5,949 bases of DNA from Prevotella sp. (lineage in GTDB: Bacteria; Bacteroidota; Bacteroidia; Bacteroidales; Bacteroidaceae), in NCBI GenBank assembly GCA_021204735.1, contig JAJPYV010000414.1:1-5949 (forward strand), read 5' to 3'. Position numbers and translations under genes: made by a program. The notes under the pieces are model-generated. The model did no database searches. It saw only the letters and a list, made by a program, of their open reading frames with translations, and was not told the origin of the DNA. Numbering within the stretch: the stretch's first letter is position 1; every line of letters begins with the position of its first letter. Shown here piece after piece: positions 1 through 5,949 of this stretch.

Positions 1-2
1 CA

Positions 3-86
3 GATATAAGTGTATATAGATGGCACTTTTTAGTGGAAAACATGATTGTAATTGTTCAAAATCACTTTTATGATGTAGAAAGATGA
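3..86 (+). CDS. Possible C-terminal end of an upstream gene (partial, weak)
   Basis: One plus-strand frame is open from the window edge to a TGA at 84-86 and would encode 27 residues ending HFYDVER. Its stop overlaps the ATG of the lipoprotein gene (ATGA), an arrangement typical of translationally coupled genes in an operon. No Bacteroidetes-type -7 element (TAnnTTTG) is visible between 1 and 82, which fits transcription from further upstream. Against it, 27 codons can stay open by chance, no family is recognisable, and the same stretch also holds a minus-strand ATG at 41-43 that could begin a divergent gene. No other feature was found in the first 82 bases. Confidence 0.28.
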   Translation, partial: DISVYRWHFLVENMIVIVQNHFYDVER

Positions 87-880
87 TAAGATATATATTA
101 TATTTGACTGTGTTGTTTTGCCTATTCTTAATGGGATGCGGCAATGGCTCACAGAAACAGGAAGATACAGAGGAAGACAACGACGCAGAGGCTATGCTTG
201 AGGGTATTTGGATTGATGCAAACGAAGGTGACGTTTCTTTCCTTGTAAAGGGAGATACTATCTATTACCCAGACTCAACAAGTAGGGCAGTATGTTTTCA
301 GATAATACGTGATACTTTAGTTTTGTTGGGGAATAATATATCGAAATACAAGATAATACGTCAGGAAGAGGATGTGTTTGAGTTTGAGAATGGCAACGGA
401 GATATCATGAGCCTGATTAAGAGTGATAATCCCAACGATTCCTTGTTGTTTATCCATGACAATTCGATTGTAATAAATCAGAATACATTGATAAAAAGAG
501 ATACTGTTGTCAACTATGTGGATAAGAGGTATCATTGTTATGTGCAGGTGAACCCCACTTCTTATCAAGTATATAAGTCATCATACAATGATGATGGTCT
601 TGAAGTGGAGAATGTTTATTATGACAATATAGTACATATCAGTATTTATTTAGGAGCCAACGGCATTTTCTCAAAGGATTTCAGAAAGAGCGATTTTACA
701 TACGCTGTTCCTAAACAAATGTTTGACCAATGTATATTAAGCGATATAGTACTTGATAAACTTGACGATAAGGGCTTTAATTACCAGGCTCAGTTGGGAA
801 TACCCGACAGTCCAAGTTGTTTTATCGCACAGTTTACTATTTCTTACGACGCTACGGTTAAATACGGCAATTCAGATTGA
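83..880 (+). CDS. Predicted lipoprotein of unknown function (DUF4738-like)
   Basis: This 265-residue protein is predicted to be exported and lipid-anchored. Residues 1-18 form a short hydrophobic signal with Arg3, ending in the lipobox LMGC, so Cys19 would be the acylated residue. An acidic, flexible linker follows at about 24-37 (QKQEDTEEDNDAEA). The body begins LEGIWID and contains GDTIYYPDSTS (about 57-67), a pattern I associate from memory with the Bacteroides/Prevotella lipoprotein family DUF4738. I could not run a profile search, so that name is tentative and no biochemical role is known to me. The mature part is rich in beta-prone segments, with no catalytic motif and no further membrane helix. 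The ATG at 83 is chosen because it gives a complete signal peptide and overlaps the preceding TGA; no properly spaced ribosome binding site is present, as is usual in this phylum. It is convergent with the GH28 gene, with 63 bases between their stop codons. Confidence 0.85.
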   Translation: MIRYILYLTVLFCLFLMGCGNGSQKQEDTEEDNDAEAMLEGIWIDANEGDVSFLVKGDTIYYPDSTSRAVCFQIIRDTLVLLGNNISKYKIIRQEEDVFEFENGNGDIMSLIKSDNPNDSLLFIHDNSIVINQNTLIKRDTVVNYVDKRYHCYVQVNPTSYQVYKSSYNDDGLEVENVYYDNIVHISIYLGANGIFSKDFRKSDFTYAVPKQMFDQCILSDIVLDKLDDKGFNYQAQLGIPDSPSCFIAQFTISYDATVKYGNSD

Positions 881-889
881 CGGTGCCGT
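864..889 (+). terminator. Weak inverted repeat around the lipoprotein stop codon
   Basis: ACGGCA at 864-869 can pair with TGCCGT at 884-889 across a 14-base loop containing the TGA stop. It is followed by TTTGACTTGG, which is a poor U-tract. It may contribute to ending transcription of the lipoprotein gene, but six base pairs and a long loop make this weak. Confidence 0.2.
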
Positions 890-943
890 TTGACTTGGTT
901 GATACCTACTTTTTACAAGCAGTGTCGTATATTATCATGCCCA

Positions 944-2539
944 TTACTTCAAGGTATTTATACCTTGTTTGCAGATAATATCCTCACCATTGTTTCTTAT
1001 TACTATTCCAGAGGTTTTTTCTCCTATCATATCCATGTTAAGTGCATTTCCAGGGACATAAAAGGTAACATTATCGAAAACAACATTACGACTGTCATCA
1101 ATTTTAACAGCGTTGTTTGTTGCCTGGATAGTCATGTTCCTTAGTGTAAAACCGTCAGCGTCGTTCAGCGTTCTTATTATTACGTTAGTCTTGACTATCC
1201 CGTTTTCAATAATTACGTTGGCGCACGGTATCTCTGGTATGCCATTGACAGATAAGAGTCTGTCGGTGGATTCCACAATGAAATTGCGTATTGTGATGTC
1301 TTTCACTGTTGGTGTCAGTGGTGTTATGTCGAGTGGGGGATAGCGGCGTGCCAATTCCCCCATGTATTCAGGTGTACCAAGTAAGTCCCATGTGAAAGCC
1401 TCCCGCATGTCAATAATCCTCACATTCTCATAAAGTATGTTCTCAGTAGTGCCGCCACGGTTGCGCCTTGTCTTGAAACGGAAGCCTGTACGGGTATTGT
1501 TGAATACACAGTCATGTAGATATACATTCTTTATTCCTCCTGCCGTTTCACTGCCGCAGGTTATTCCGCCATGTCCTTCATTTGCCAAACAATAGCGGAT
1601 CAAAACATTCTCTGTTGGTTTGTTTACACGTAGTCCGTCCTCACAACGACCTGATTTAAGCGTGAAACAGTCATCTCCACAACTTAGTGTGGAATATTCT
1701 ATCAATACATTCTTGCAAGAAGATATGTCTATACCGTCTCCACTCGGTACGTTTACGGAGTTTACGGTTATACCACGTATTATTACGTTTTCACAATAAA
1801 CAGGATTGACGTTCCATAAAACACTTCGTTCAAATGTGACACCTTCCACCAGTACATTCTTACAGTTTATCGGAGAGAATGCCTTCGGGCGGTAGAATGT
1901 CCTGCCGTCATAGCCGTCACAAATTCTTTCTGCCACTGGCATGGTGTATGGTACATCGTTCTCCACGACACTGTTACCGTTTGGCAAAGAGCGCATCGGT
2001 GAATCCATTGGTGGTCCCATAATCACCCCTTTTCCTGTCAAGGCGATGTTCTTGGCACCATCTGCATATATAAATGCACCTGCCCCCATAATCTCAATTC
2101 CTTCATGGCGGGTGAAAACTGCTGGCTGGTAGTCGTCTATCTCGCCTGAAAATTCAATAATCGCACCACTTTCTAATTGCAGGTTTATATTGCTTTTCAG
2201 GGTTATTCTGCCAGATTTCCAATGGCCAGTCGGAACAACTACAGAGCCGCCACCTTTCTTTGACAGTTCGGAAATTATATCATTTATTGCAGGGGTGAGT
2301 TTGCCGCTTTCTGATACATCATTCGAGGAAATTATCACCTGACGGTCAGGAAATTTTGGACGTTTGAGCTTGCCCATCTTAAAAGGTGCCTCGTCCATAG
2401 GCATAATTTCAGTTGGCATGACATCTGCCCCGACCTCATTTTTGGCAGGTATGGCATTAAAGTCAGTTTCATCTGCTAAAATTGGACAGCTTAACAATAT
2501 CAACGATAACGACAACAAACATTTAGCATGAATATTCAT
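944..2539 (-). CDS. Glycoside hydrolase family 28 (polygalacturonase-like) secreted enzyme
   Basis: This 531-residue protein is a GH28 parallel beta-helix enzyme, a family that hydrolyses alpha-galacturonide linkages in pectin by an inverting mechanism. Residues 1-22 are a signal peptide. Cleavage after ILA is likely, although LLSC at 15-18 leaves lipidation possible. Residues 51-70 (APFKMGKLKRPKFPDRQV) resemble the lead-in of Bacteroidetes exo-acting GH28s. The core entry is GGGSVVVPTGHW at 96-107, then LKSNINLQLESGA and NIALTGKGVIMG (164-175). Family motifs appear in order: SGDGID (266-271, position of the usual NTD), GDD (288-290), GHG (322-324) and RFK (354-356), so the Asp triad (268, 289, 290), His323 and Arg/Lys are present. 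The end product and exact substrate (homogalacturonan or a rhamnogalacturonan-related backbone) cannot be told from sequence. There is no SusC/D pair or other pectinase alongside. The ATG at 2539 lies only about 27 bases beyond the ssrA terminator U-tract, with no consensus promoter or strong Shine-Dalgarno in the gap. Confidence 0.95.
   Translation of the reverse strand: MNIHAKCLLSLSLILLSCPILADETDFNAIPAKNEVGADVMPTEIMPMDEAPFKMGKLKRPKFPDRQVIISSNDVSESGKLTPAINDIISELSKKGGGSVVVPTGHWKSGRITLKSNINLQLESGAIIEFSGEIDDYQPAVFTRHEGIEIMGAGAFIYADGAKNIALTGKGVIMGPPMDSPMRSLPNGNSVVENDVPYTMPVAERICDGYDGRTFYRPKAFSPINCKNVLVEGVTFERSVLWNVNPVYCENVIIRGITVNSVNVPSGDGIDISSCKNVLIEYSTLSCGDDCFTLKSGRCEDGLRVNKPTENVLIRYCLANEGHGGITCGSETAGGIKNVYLHDCVFNNTRTGFRFKTRRNRGGTTENILYENVRIIDMREAFTWDLLGTPEYMGELARRYPPLDITPLTPTVKDITIRNFIVESTDRLLSVNGIPEIPCANVIIENGIVKTNVIIRTLNDADGFTLRNMTIQATNNAVKIDDSRNVVFDNVTFYVPGNALNMDMIGEKTSGIVIRNNGEDIICKQGINTLK
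950..967. terminator. Perfect hairpin within the last GH28 codons, possible convergent terminator
   Basis: CAAGGTA (950-956) and TACCTTG (961-967) are perfect inverted repeats with the loop TTTA. On the minus strand they encode the near-terminal residues QGINTL of the GH28 protein. Read on the plus strand, the hairpin sits about 70 bases after the lipoprotein stop and is followed by TTTGC, a short U-tract. On the minus strand no U-run follows. It could stop lipoprotein transcripts inside the 3' end of the convergent gene. The stem has only 7 pairs, three of them G-C. Confidence 0.3.
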
Positions 2540-2565
2540 AGTAGCTCTCTCTTAGGTTTTATAAT

Positions 2566-2604
2566 ATAAAATAAAAAGGCATCCTTATTTTATAGGAATG
2601 CCTT
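2566..2604 (-). terminator. Rho-independent terminator of ssrA
   Basis: On the minus strand AAGGCATTCCT (2604-2594) pairs with AGGATGCCTT (2585-2576), with one bulged base and an 8-base AT-rich loop. The stem is followed by TTTTTATTTTAT. It begins about 10 bases after the mature tmRNA 3' end, which is where an ssrA terminator should be. The GH28 start codon lies about 27 bases further on. Confidence 0.85.
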
Positions 2605-2614
2605 ATTTGCAGAG

Positions 2615-3011
2615 TGGAGCTGGAGGGATTCGAACCCTCGTCCAAACAGGGAAACCATACGCTTTCTACACGCTTATTTCGGACTTTATTTTCGTATTAC
2701 AGCAAGACCCGAACCACCAACCGCAATCTTATCTCCTAAAAATTTCATCACACGCACGGAGAAAACATGCGACTAATCCCGATTTACCAGCACCGCATAA
2801 CCAGACTACTTCGGAATAACAGTTTCTGAGCGATGTCTCGTCCCACCGCCTTGCAGCAGGATAAAGCCATATCTACTATGCTTCGATTAGGCAGCGAGAG
2901 CGTAATTGTTTGCGCCAAATAAATTTGTGACTATCAAGATTAAGGAGCCGACAGACAATGCTCCGCGTGCTTACGTACCATTCCAACCCGCTGTCAAATC
3001 CAGTCAACCCC
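2615..3011 (-). ncRNA. ssrA: Transfer-messenger RNA (tmRNA)
   Basis: This is a one-piece tmRNA of about 397 nt, which with SmpB rescues ribosomes stalled on broken mRNAs and adds a degradation tag. The tRNA-like part is clear. The 5' GGGGTTG (3011-3005) pairs with the 3' CAGCTCC (2622-2616) before discriminator A at 2615. The third pair is the G-U wobble read by alanyl-tRNA synthetase. The T-arm is GAGGG, loop TTCGAAT, CCCTC. The D-like segment GGATTTGACAG follows the 5' acceptor strand, and GTAGAAAGC and GTTTGGAC precede the T-arm as in other Bacteroidales tmRNAs. GGAGC...GCTCC upstream of the tag reading frame suits the first pseudoknot. The next genomic bases on this strand are CTC, so the 3' CCA is apparently not encoded and must be added enzymatically. 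A tag frame ending ANNYALAA-stop lies about a quarter of the way in. The gene has its own promoter and terminator. Open frames across this region are not protein genes. Confidence 0.97.
2887..2916 (-). other. tmRNA tag reading frame (GANNYALAA)
   Basis: Within ssrA, minus-strand codons GGC GCA AAC AAT TAC GCT CTC GCT GCC TAA encode the proteolysis tag GANNYALAA. Tags of relatives that I recall are GENNYALAA and GETNYALAA, so Gly as the resume codon and the YALAA end match, while Ala replaces Glu at position 2. The bases before GGC are TTATTT, keeping U and A at -5 and -4. The frame is also open upstream through ACA AAT TTA TTT, where ACA is preceded by ATAGTC. Resumption at GGC is preferred from relatives' tags, but ACA is a conceivable alternative. 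Confidence 0.85.
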
Positions 3012-3046
3012 AGATTGTGTAACGTGTCAAAACAACGAAAAGTGTG

Positions 3047-3078
3047 CAAAGATAACATTTTCTGCAATAATTTGCAAA
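3047..3078 (-). promoter_or_regulatory. ssrA promoter, Bacteroidetes -33/-7 type
   Basis: On the minus strand TTTG (3078-3075) is followed after 20 bases by TATCTTTG (3054-3047), an exact match to TAnnTTTG, the -7 element used by the primary sigma factor of Bacteroidetes. Transcription would start near 3040. That leaves a leader of roughly 25-30 nt before the mature tmRNA 5' end at 3011, consistent with 5' processing by RNase P. The -33 box lies 27 bases after the stop codon of the preceding CotH-like gene. Confidence 0.85.
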
Positions 3079-3104
3079 TATTATTCTGTTTTTCAAACTA
3101 AATT

Positions 3105-4523
3105 TTACTTAACGATATGTTTTTTACCGTTTAGAATATAAACGCCACGAGTAGGATTCAATACCCTACGGCCTTGTAAGTCGTAAATAGCATTGTTATT
3201 TGTAGGATAGCTATAAGGTATAAGCCAAAAGATAATCTCTTTCTCCAATTTAGTAATGGCATCATCCAACCATGCTTTCCTATCAATAAACCATTGCTTA
3301 CTTGTTTCCATTTGCTCGGTTATAGAGGCATAATTTAATTGGTTAGTTTGCCTATCTAATGGACTATAATAATCAAGAGCTGCAGCAAGGTCTGAATGCT
3401 CAAAGTTATCCAAATAATCTATGATTCTTTCAACGATATCATTTCCCTTTTCTCTCCAAACCTTTATATATTCTTTTTCAAATTCTTGATTTGAGTTACC
3501 AAAAAGTTTACAGTAGAAAAAACCTATTGACTTGTGGATATTTGACCAATCATCTGGTGTTTGTTCTATTGTGTCAAAATCCCATGGAGTTTCCATTTTA
3601 AACTTGCTGTTTGTCGTATTGTTGTATTTGGAGATAAACATATTTGAACCTGCTTCATCATAAGTGCCAAGCAAGTCATGTGTGAGAACCCAATTTGCGA
3701 AAGAATTGACATCGATATATTTTGGATAAGAACCATCGTCCAATGAAGCCTCTGTAATGTTCATGGCATTTTGTATGTATTCTAATTGTTCTTCTGTAAC
3801 ATCCTTTGATTCAGGATATTTGAAGGTATAGTTGAATGCGAAGGAACTGTCAAAATAAAGGTCCTCATTCCAATAATACGGATCGTTTTCTATAATGTAA
3901 CCACAGTTTTCGTCAACATCAATCCTGCAATTGGAATTCATTTTTATTGACTCAGAAAGCAAATAAATTCCACGATATATACCATTCATCACTACATTGG
4001 CATATTCAAAAGAAGGTGTCCACGCAAAATTCATAAGTTCAGAAACCCTGAACCCTGTCATGTTGCTTGTTAAATCATTATCGTTACGTAGCAATACCCA
4101 TTCTTTGTCTTTATAGACATCATCATTACCACGACAAAGCAGATCTGCCTTTTTCTGAAGTTTTATCTTATATGATTTCTTAGGATAATTAGCACTGCTG
4201 TTACCTCTTACTTTAATTGTAATTCCGCTTGTGTCATCTTCATAAACACCACTATCATAAAGAGTGTCGTTACCAAGAATAATATACATTTGTCCTGGCA
4301 CTTTAGTCGCATTAGAGATAGCAGACCCAATATTTCCTTCAGGGGTTTCTACGTAGTCAAAGGTTGGTTCTTCTTCATCGACCGTATTGATTACGATAAG
4401 AGGTAAATTCTCATTAAATAAGTCTTGATAGTATAATGTACTGTCACCTGCAATTATTGTCTGTGAATATGAACAAGTATTTGCAGCGATAAAGCAAATT
4501 AATGTGTAGATACATTTTTTCAT
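3105..4523 (-). CDS. CotH kinase-like exported protein with T9SS-type C-terminal tail (copy 1)
   Basis: This 472-residue protein has a signal peptide (1-21, MKKCIYTLICFIAANTCSYSQ) and a CotH-like domain. The CotH family includes Bacillus CotH, an atypical protein kinase that phosphorylates spore-coat proteins. CotH-like features in order are KVRGNSSANYPKKSYKIKL (104-122), KDKEWVLLRND (138-148), NGIYRGIYLLSESIK (180-194) and METPWDFD (310-317), whose Asp315/Asp317 are the likely metal/catalytic acids. In the family consensus as I remember it, the segment after the EWVLL block carries an MRN-like motif. Here it reads TSNMTGF (152-158), so kinase activity is not assured. Residues 445-472 (AIYDLQGRR...RGVYILNGKKHIVK) form a short C-terminal sorting motif of T9SS type A style, predicting export through the outer membrane and possible surface attachment. 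The ATG is preceded by AT-rich sequence with no Shine-Dalgarno. It lies 14 bases after the stop of its paralog, with which it should be co-transcribed. No obvious terminator follows before the ssrA promoter. Confidence 0.88.
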   Translation of the reverse strand: MKKCIYTLICFIAANTCSYSQTIIAGDSTLYYQDLFNENLPLIVINTVDEEEPTFDYVETPEGNIGSAISNATKVPGQMYIILGNDTLYDSGVYEDDTSGITIKVRGNSSANYPKKSYKIKLQKKADLLCRGNDDVYKDKEWVLLRNDNDLTSNMTGFRVSELMNFAWTPSFEYANVVMNGIYRGIYLLSESIKMNSNCRIDVDENCGYIIENDPYYWNEDLYFDSSFAFNYTFKYPESKDVTEEQLEYIQNAMNITEASLDDGSYPKYIDVNSFANWVLTHDLLGTYDEAGSNMFISKYNNTTNSKFKMETPWDFDTIEQTPDDWSNIHKSIGFFYCKLFGNSNQEFEKEYIKVWREKGNDIVERIIDYLDNFEHSDLAAALDYYSPLDRQTNQLNYASITEQMETSKQWFIDRKAWLDDAITKLEKEIIFWLIPYSYPTNNNAIYDLQGRRVLNPTRGVYILNGKKHIVK

Positions 4524-4537
4524 TTTTAATGTGAATA

Positions 4538-5949
4538 TTACTTCAAGATATATTTTTTGCCGTTTCGGATATAGACACCACGGGCAGGATTTATAATCCT
4601 GCGACCTTGTAAGTCGTAAATTGCATTGCTGTCAGGATAGCTGTAAGGCACTGCCTGAATACCTGTTTCGCCATTCAACACCGCAATTGCATTATCAAGC
4701 CATACCTTTCTATCCTTGAACCACTGCTTATGAGCTTCAATCTGTACGACAACAGAATCGTAATCCAAGTAATCAATTTTCTTGTCCAATGAGCTGTAAT
4801 AGTCGAGAGCCGGGACAATGCCTGAATATTCAATGCTATCCAACTTCTCTATGATTTTTTCAACCACAGAATCACCCTTTTCTTTCCAAATCCGTATATA
4901 TTCGTCAGAAAATTCAGTATTTGAGTTGTTGAACAGTTTGCTAAAATAGAAGTCTGTGGAGTTGTGTATATTAGCCCAATCATCAGGAATTTCTTCTATC
5001 GAGTCGAAATCCCACGGTGTTTCCATCTTGAATTTGGTAGTGTCAGTATCATCGTATTTTGAAAGGAACATATTTGAGCCAATATCATCAGATGTTCCGA
5101 GCAAGTCATGTGTAAGACACCAGGATGCGAATGTATTTACATCAATGTATTCAGGATATGTCTCGTTGTCCAAAGATGTCTCCATGACGTTGACAGCATT
5201 GCGTATATATTCCAACTGTTCTTCGGTTACATCTTCCGAGTCAGGATATTTGAATGTGTATTTGTAGGCCAGTGAACTGTCAAAACAGAGATCCTCAGTC
5301 CAATAATACGGGTCATATTGCAGGATATATCCGGTGTCCTTATCAACGTTGATACGGCATTTGGAATCCCTTTTGACCGACTCGATGAGCATATAAATTC
5401 CGCGATATGTATCATTCATAACAAGATTGGCATATTCAAAGGCAGGAGTCCACGCATAATTCATAACATTAGAGGCTGTGAGGCCAGTCATTGAATTTGT
5501 CAGATTTTCCTCATCCGCATTTAATATCCATTCCTTGTCTTTATAAATAGAATCATTGTCGCGGCAAAGCAGATCCGCCTTTTTCTGTAGTTTCATCTTA
5601 TATGATTTTTTAAGAGCTGTAATTGCACCGGAATTACCTCTTACTTTAATTGTCATGCCGCTTTTGTCTTTCTCGTAATCACCAGAATCGTATAAGGTAT
5701 CATTTCCAAGTATTATATAAATTCTGCTATGAACTTTTGTCACGTTGGTAATAGAGTTTCCGATACCTTCTTCGGGTGAATATGCGATGTCAAACGACGG
5801 TTCCTCCCCGTCAACAGTATTTATCACGATAAGAGGAAGGTTTTCGTTGCGTAAGTCTTGCATGGTAACAGTACTGTCACCAGCTATTACTGTTTGTGCT
5901 GACAAATAAGTATTGACAGTCAGCAATACAATTAATGTGCAAATAATTT
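4538..5949 (-). CDS. CotH kinase-like exported protein with T9SS-type tail (copy 2, 5' end cut by window)
   Basis: This is a tandem paralog of the downstream gene, similar over its whole length. Shared blocks include QT.IAGDST, NENLPLIVINTVD, YIILGNDTLYDSG, LQKKADLLCR, DVTEEQLEYI and METPWDFD (5026-5003), plus the C-terminal AIYDLQGRR...RGVYIRNGKKYILK (4624-4541). The first possible initiator in the window is TTG at 5926, but that would leave only half a signal peptide. The same frame runs open to the edge, and the upstream codons read IICTLIV before the TTG. By alignment with copy 1 the true start is probably ATG near 5956, outside the window, giving about 472 residues, the same as copy 1. 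Differences from copy 1 sit in the putative nucleotide-binding half: RGNSGAITALKKSYK instead of RGNSSANYPKKSYK, and EWILNADEENLTNS instead of EWVLLRNDNDLTSN. The predicted role is exported protein kinase or kinase-like protein; its substrate is unknown. Its promoter must lie beyond the window. Confidence 0.87.
   Translation of the reverse strand, partial: IICTLIVLLTVNTYLSAQTVIAGDSTVTMQDLRNENLPLIVINTVDGEEPSFDIAYSPEEGIGNSITNVTKVHSRIYIILGNDTLYDSGDYEKDKSGMTIKVRGNSGAITALKKSYKMKLQKKADLLCRDNDSIYKDKEWILNADEENLTNSMTGLTASNVMNYAWTPAFEYANLVMNDTYRGIYMLIESVKRDSKCRINVDKDTGYILQYDPYYWTEDLCFDSSLAYKYTFKYPDSEDVTEEQLEYIRNAVNVMETSLDNETYPEYIDVNTFASWCLTHDLLGTSDDIGSNMFLSKYDDTDTTKFKMETPWDFDSIEEIPDDWANIHNSTDFYFSKLFNNSNTEFSDEYIRIWKEKGDSVVEKIIEKLDSIEYSGIVPALDYYSSLDKKIDYLDYDSVVVQIEAHKQWFKDRKVWLDNAIAVLNGETGIQAVPYSYPDSNAIYDLQGRRIINPARGVYIRNGKKYILK

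Noticed and set aside
1..43. Minus-strand ATG at 41-43 with an open frame to the left edge (MFSTKKCHLYTLIS), possible divergent gene
   Set aside because: Only 14 codons are visible, with no consensus promoter upstream; it competes with the plus-strand open frame and cannot be decided within the window.
317..568. Minus-strand open frame inside the lipoprotein gene
   Set aside because: It is antisense to a convincing lipoprotein CDS, with no recognisable family and no start signal.
890..1343. Plus-strand open frames antisense to the GH28 3' region (890-1144 and 1113-1343), and another at 1941-2132
   Set aside because: The opposite strand encodes conserved GH28 beta-helix sequence; the plus-strand peptides are low-complexity shadows.
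2598..2819. Open frame on the plus strand across the ssrA 3' half, and another on the minus strand at 2876-3067
   Set aside because: Both lie on tmRNA sequence with clear tRNA-like ends, tag and promoter; the encoded peptides resemble nothing and are by-products of a structured RNA gene.
2605..3011. tmRNA 3' end as an attachment site for an integrated island
   Set aside because: No integrase, no duplicated copy of the ssrA 3' end, and no change in gene character on either side; the neighbours look chromosomal.
3066..3084. Palindromic ATTTGCAAAT near the ssrA -33 box as an operator
   Set aside because: A 10-base AT-rich palindrome overlapping the -33 element is expected by chance in this composition and has no known regulator.
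4956..5415. Open frames at 4956-5267 (plus) and 5227-5415 (minus, other frame) within CotH-like copy 2
   Set aside because: They overlap conserved CotH blocks shared with copy 1 and are explained by that coding frame.

Overview
The window looks like ordinary chromosomal DNA from a Bacteroidales bacterium, most probably Prevotella/Segatella or a close relative. The evidence is a tmRNA of Bacteroidales type encoding a tag that ends NNYALAA, a -33/-7 promoter matching the Bacteroidetes consensus (TTTG, 20 nt, TAnnTTTG), AT-rich gene starts with no Shine-Dalgarno sequence, a lipoprotein of a kind seen in Bacteroides/Prevotella, and short C-terminal IYDLQGRR...RGVYI.NGKK tails typical of type IX secretion (T9SS) cargo in Prevotella. 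The genus is inferred, not proven.

Layout from left to right. (1) Positions 83-880 on the plus strand encode a lipoprotein of unknown function. Its start codon overlaps the stop of an open frame entering from the left edge (ATGA). (2) Positions 944-2539 on the minus strand encode a secreted GH28 pectinase, convergent with the lipoprotein gene. (3) Positions 2615-3011 on the minus strand are ssrA (tmRNA), with its promoter at 3047-3078 and a clear intrinsic terminator at 2566-2604, just before the GH28 start. (4) Positions 3105-4523 and 4538 to the right edge, both on the minus strand, are two tandem CotH-kinase-like secreted paralogs 14 nt apart. The upstream copy runs off the window by an estimated two to three codons.

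Everything from the right edge to 944 is on the minus strand, in the order cotH-like 2, cotH-like 1, ssrA, GH28. Only the two cotH-like genes look like an operon. ssrA has its own promoter and terminator and acts in ribosome rescue. GH28 would act on pectic galacturonans outside the cytoplasm or in the periplasm. The CotH-like proteins are predicted exported proteins that may phosphorylate surface proteins, but no substrate gene is visible. There is no sign of SusC/D, an integrase, an insertion sequence or a CRISPR array.

I found no convincing new multi-gene system. The points most worth a second look are the tandem, diverging CotH-like pair with T9SS tails, the unusual in-frame context of the tmRNA tag, and the very tight ssrA terminator/GH28 start junction.
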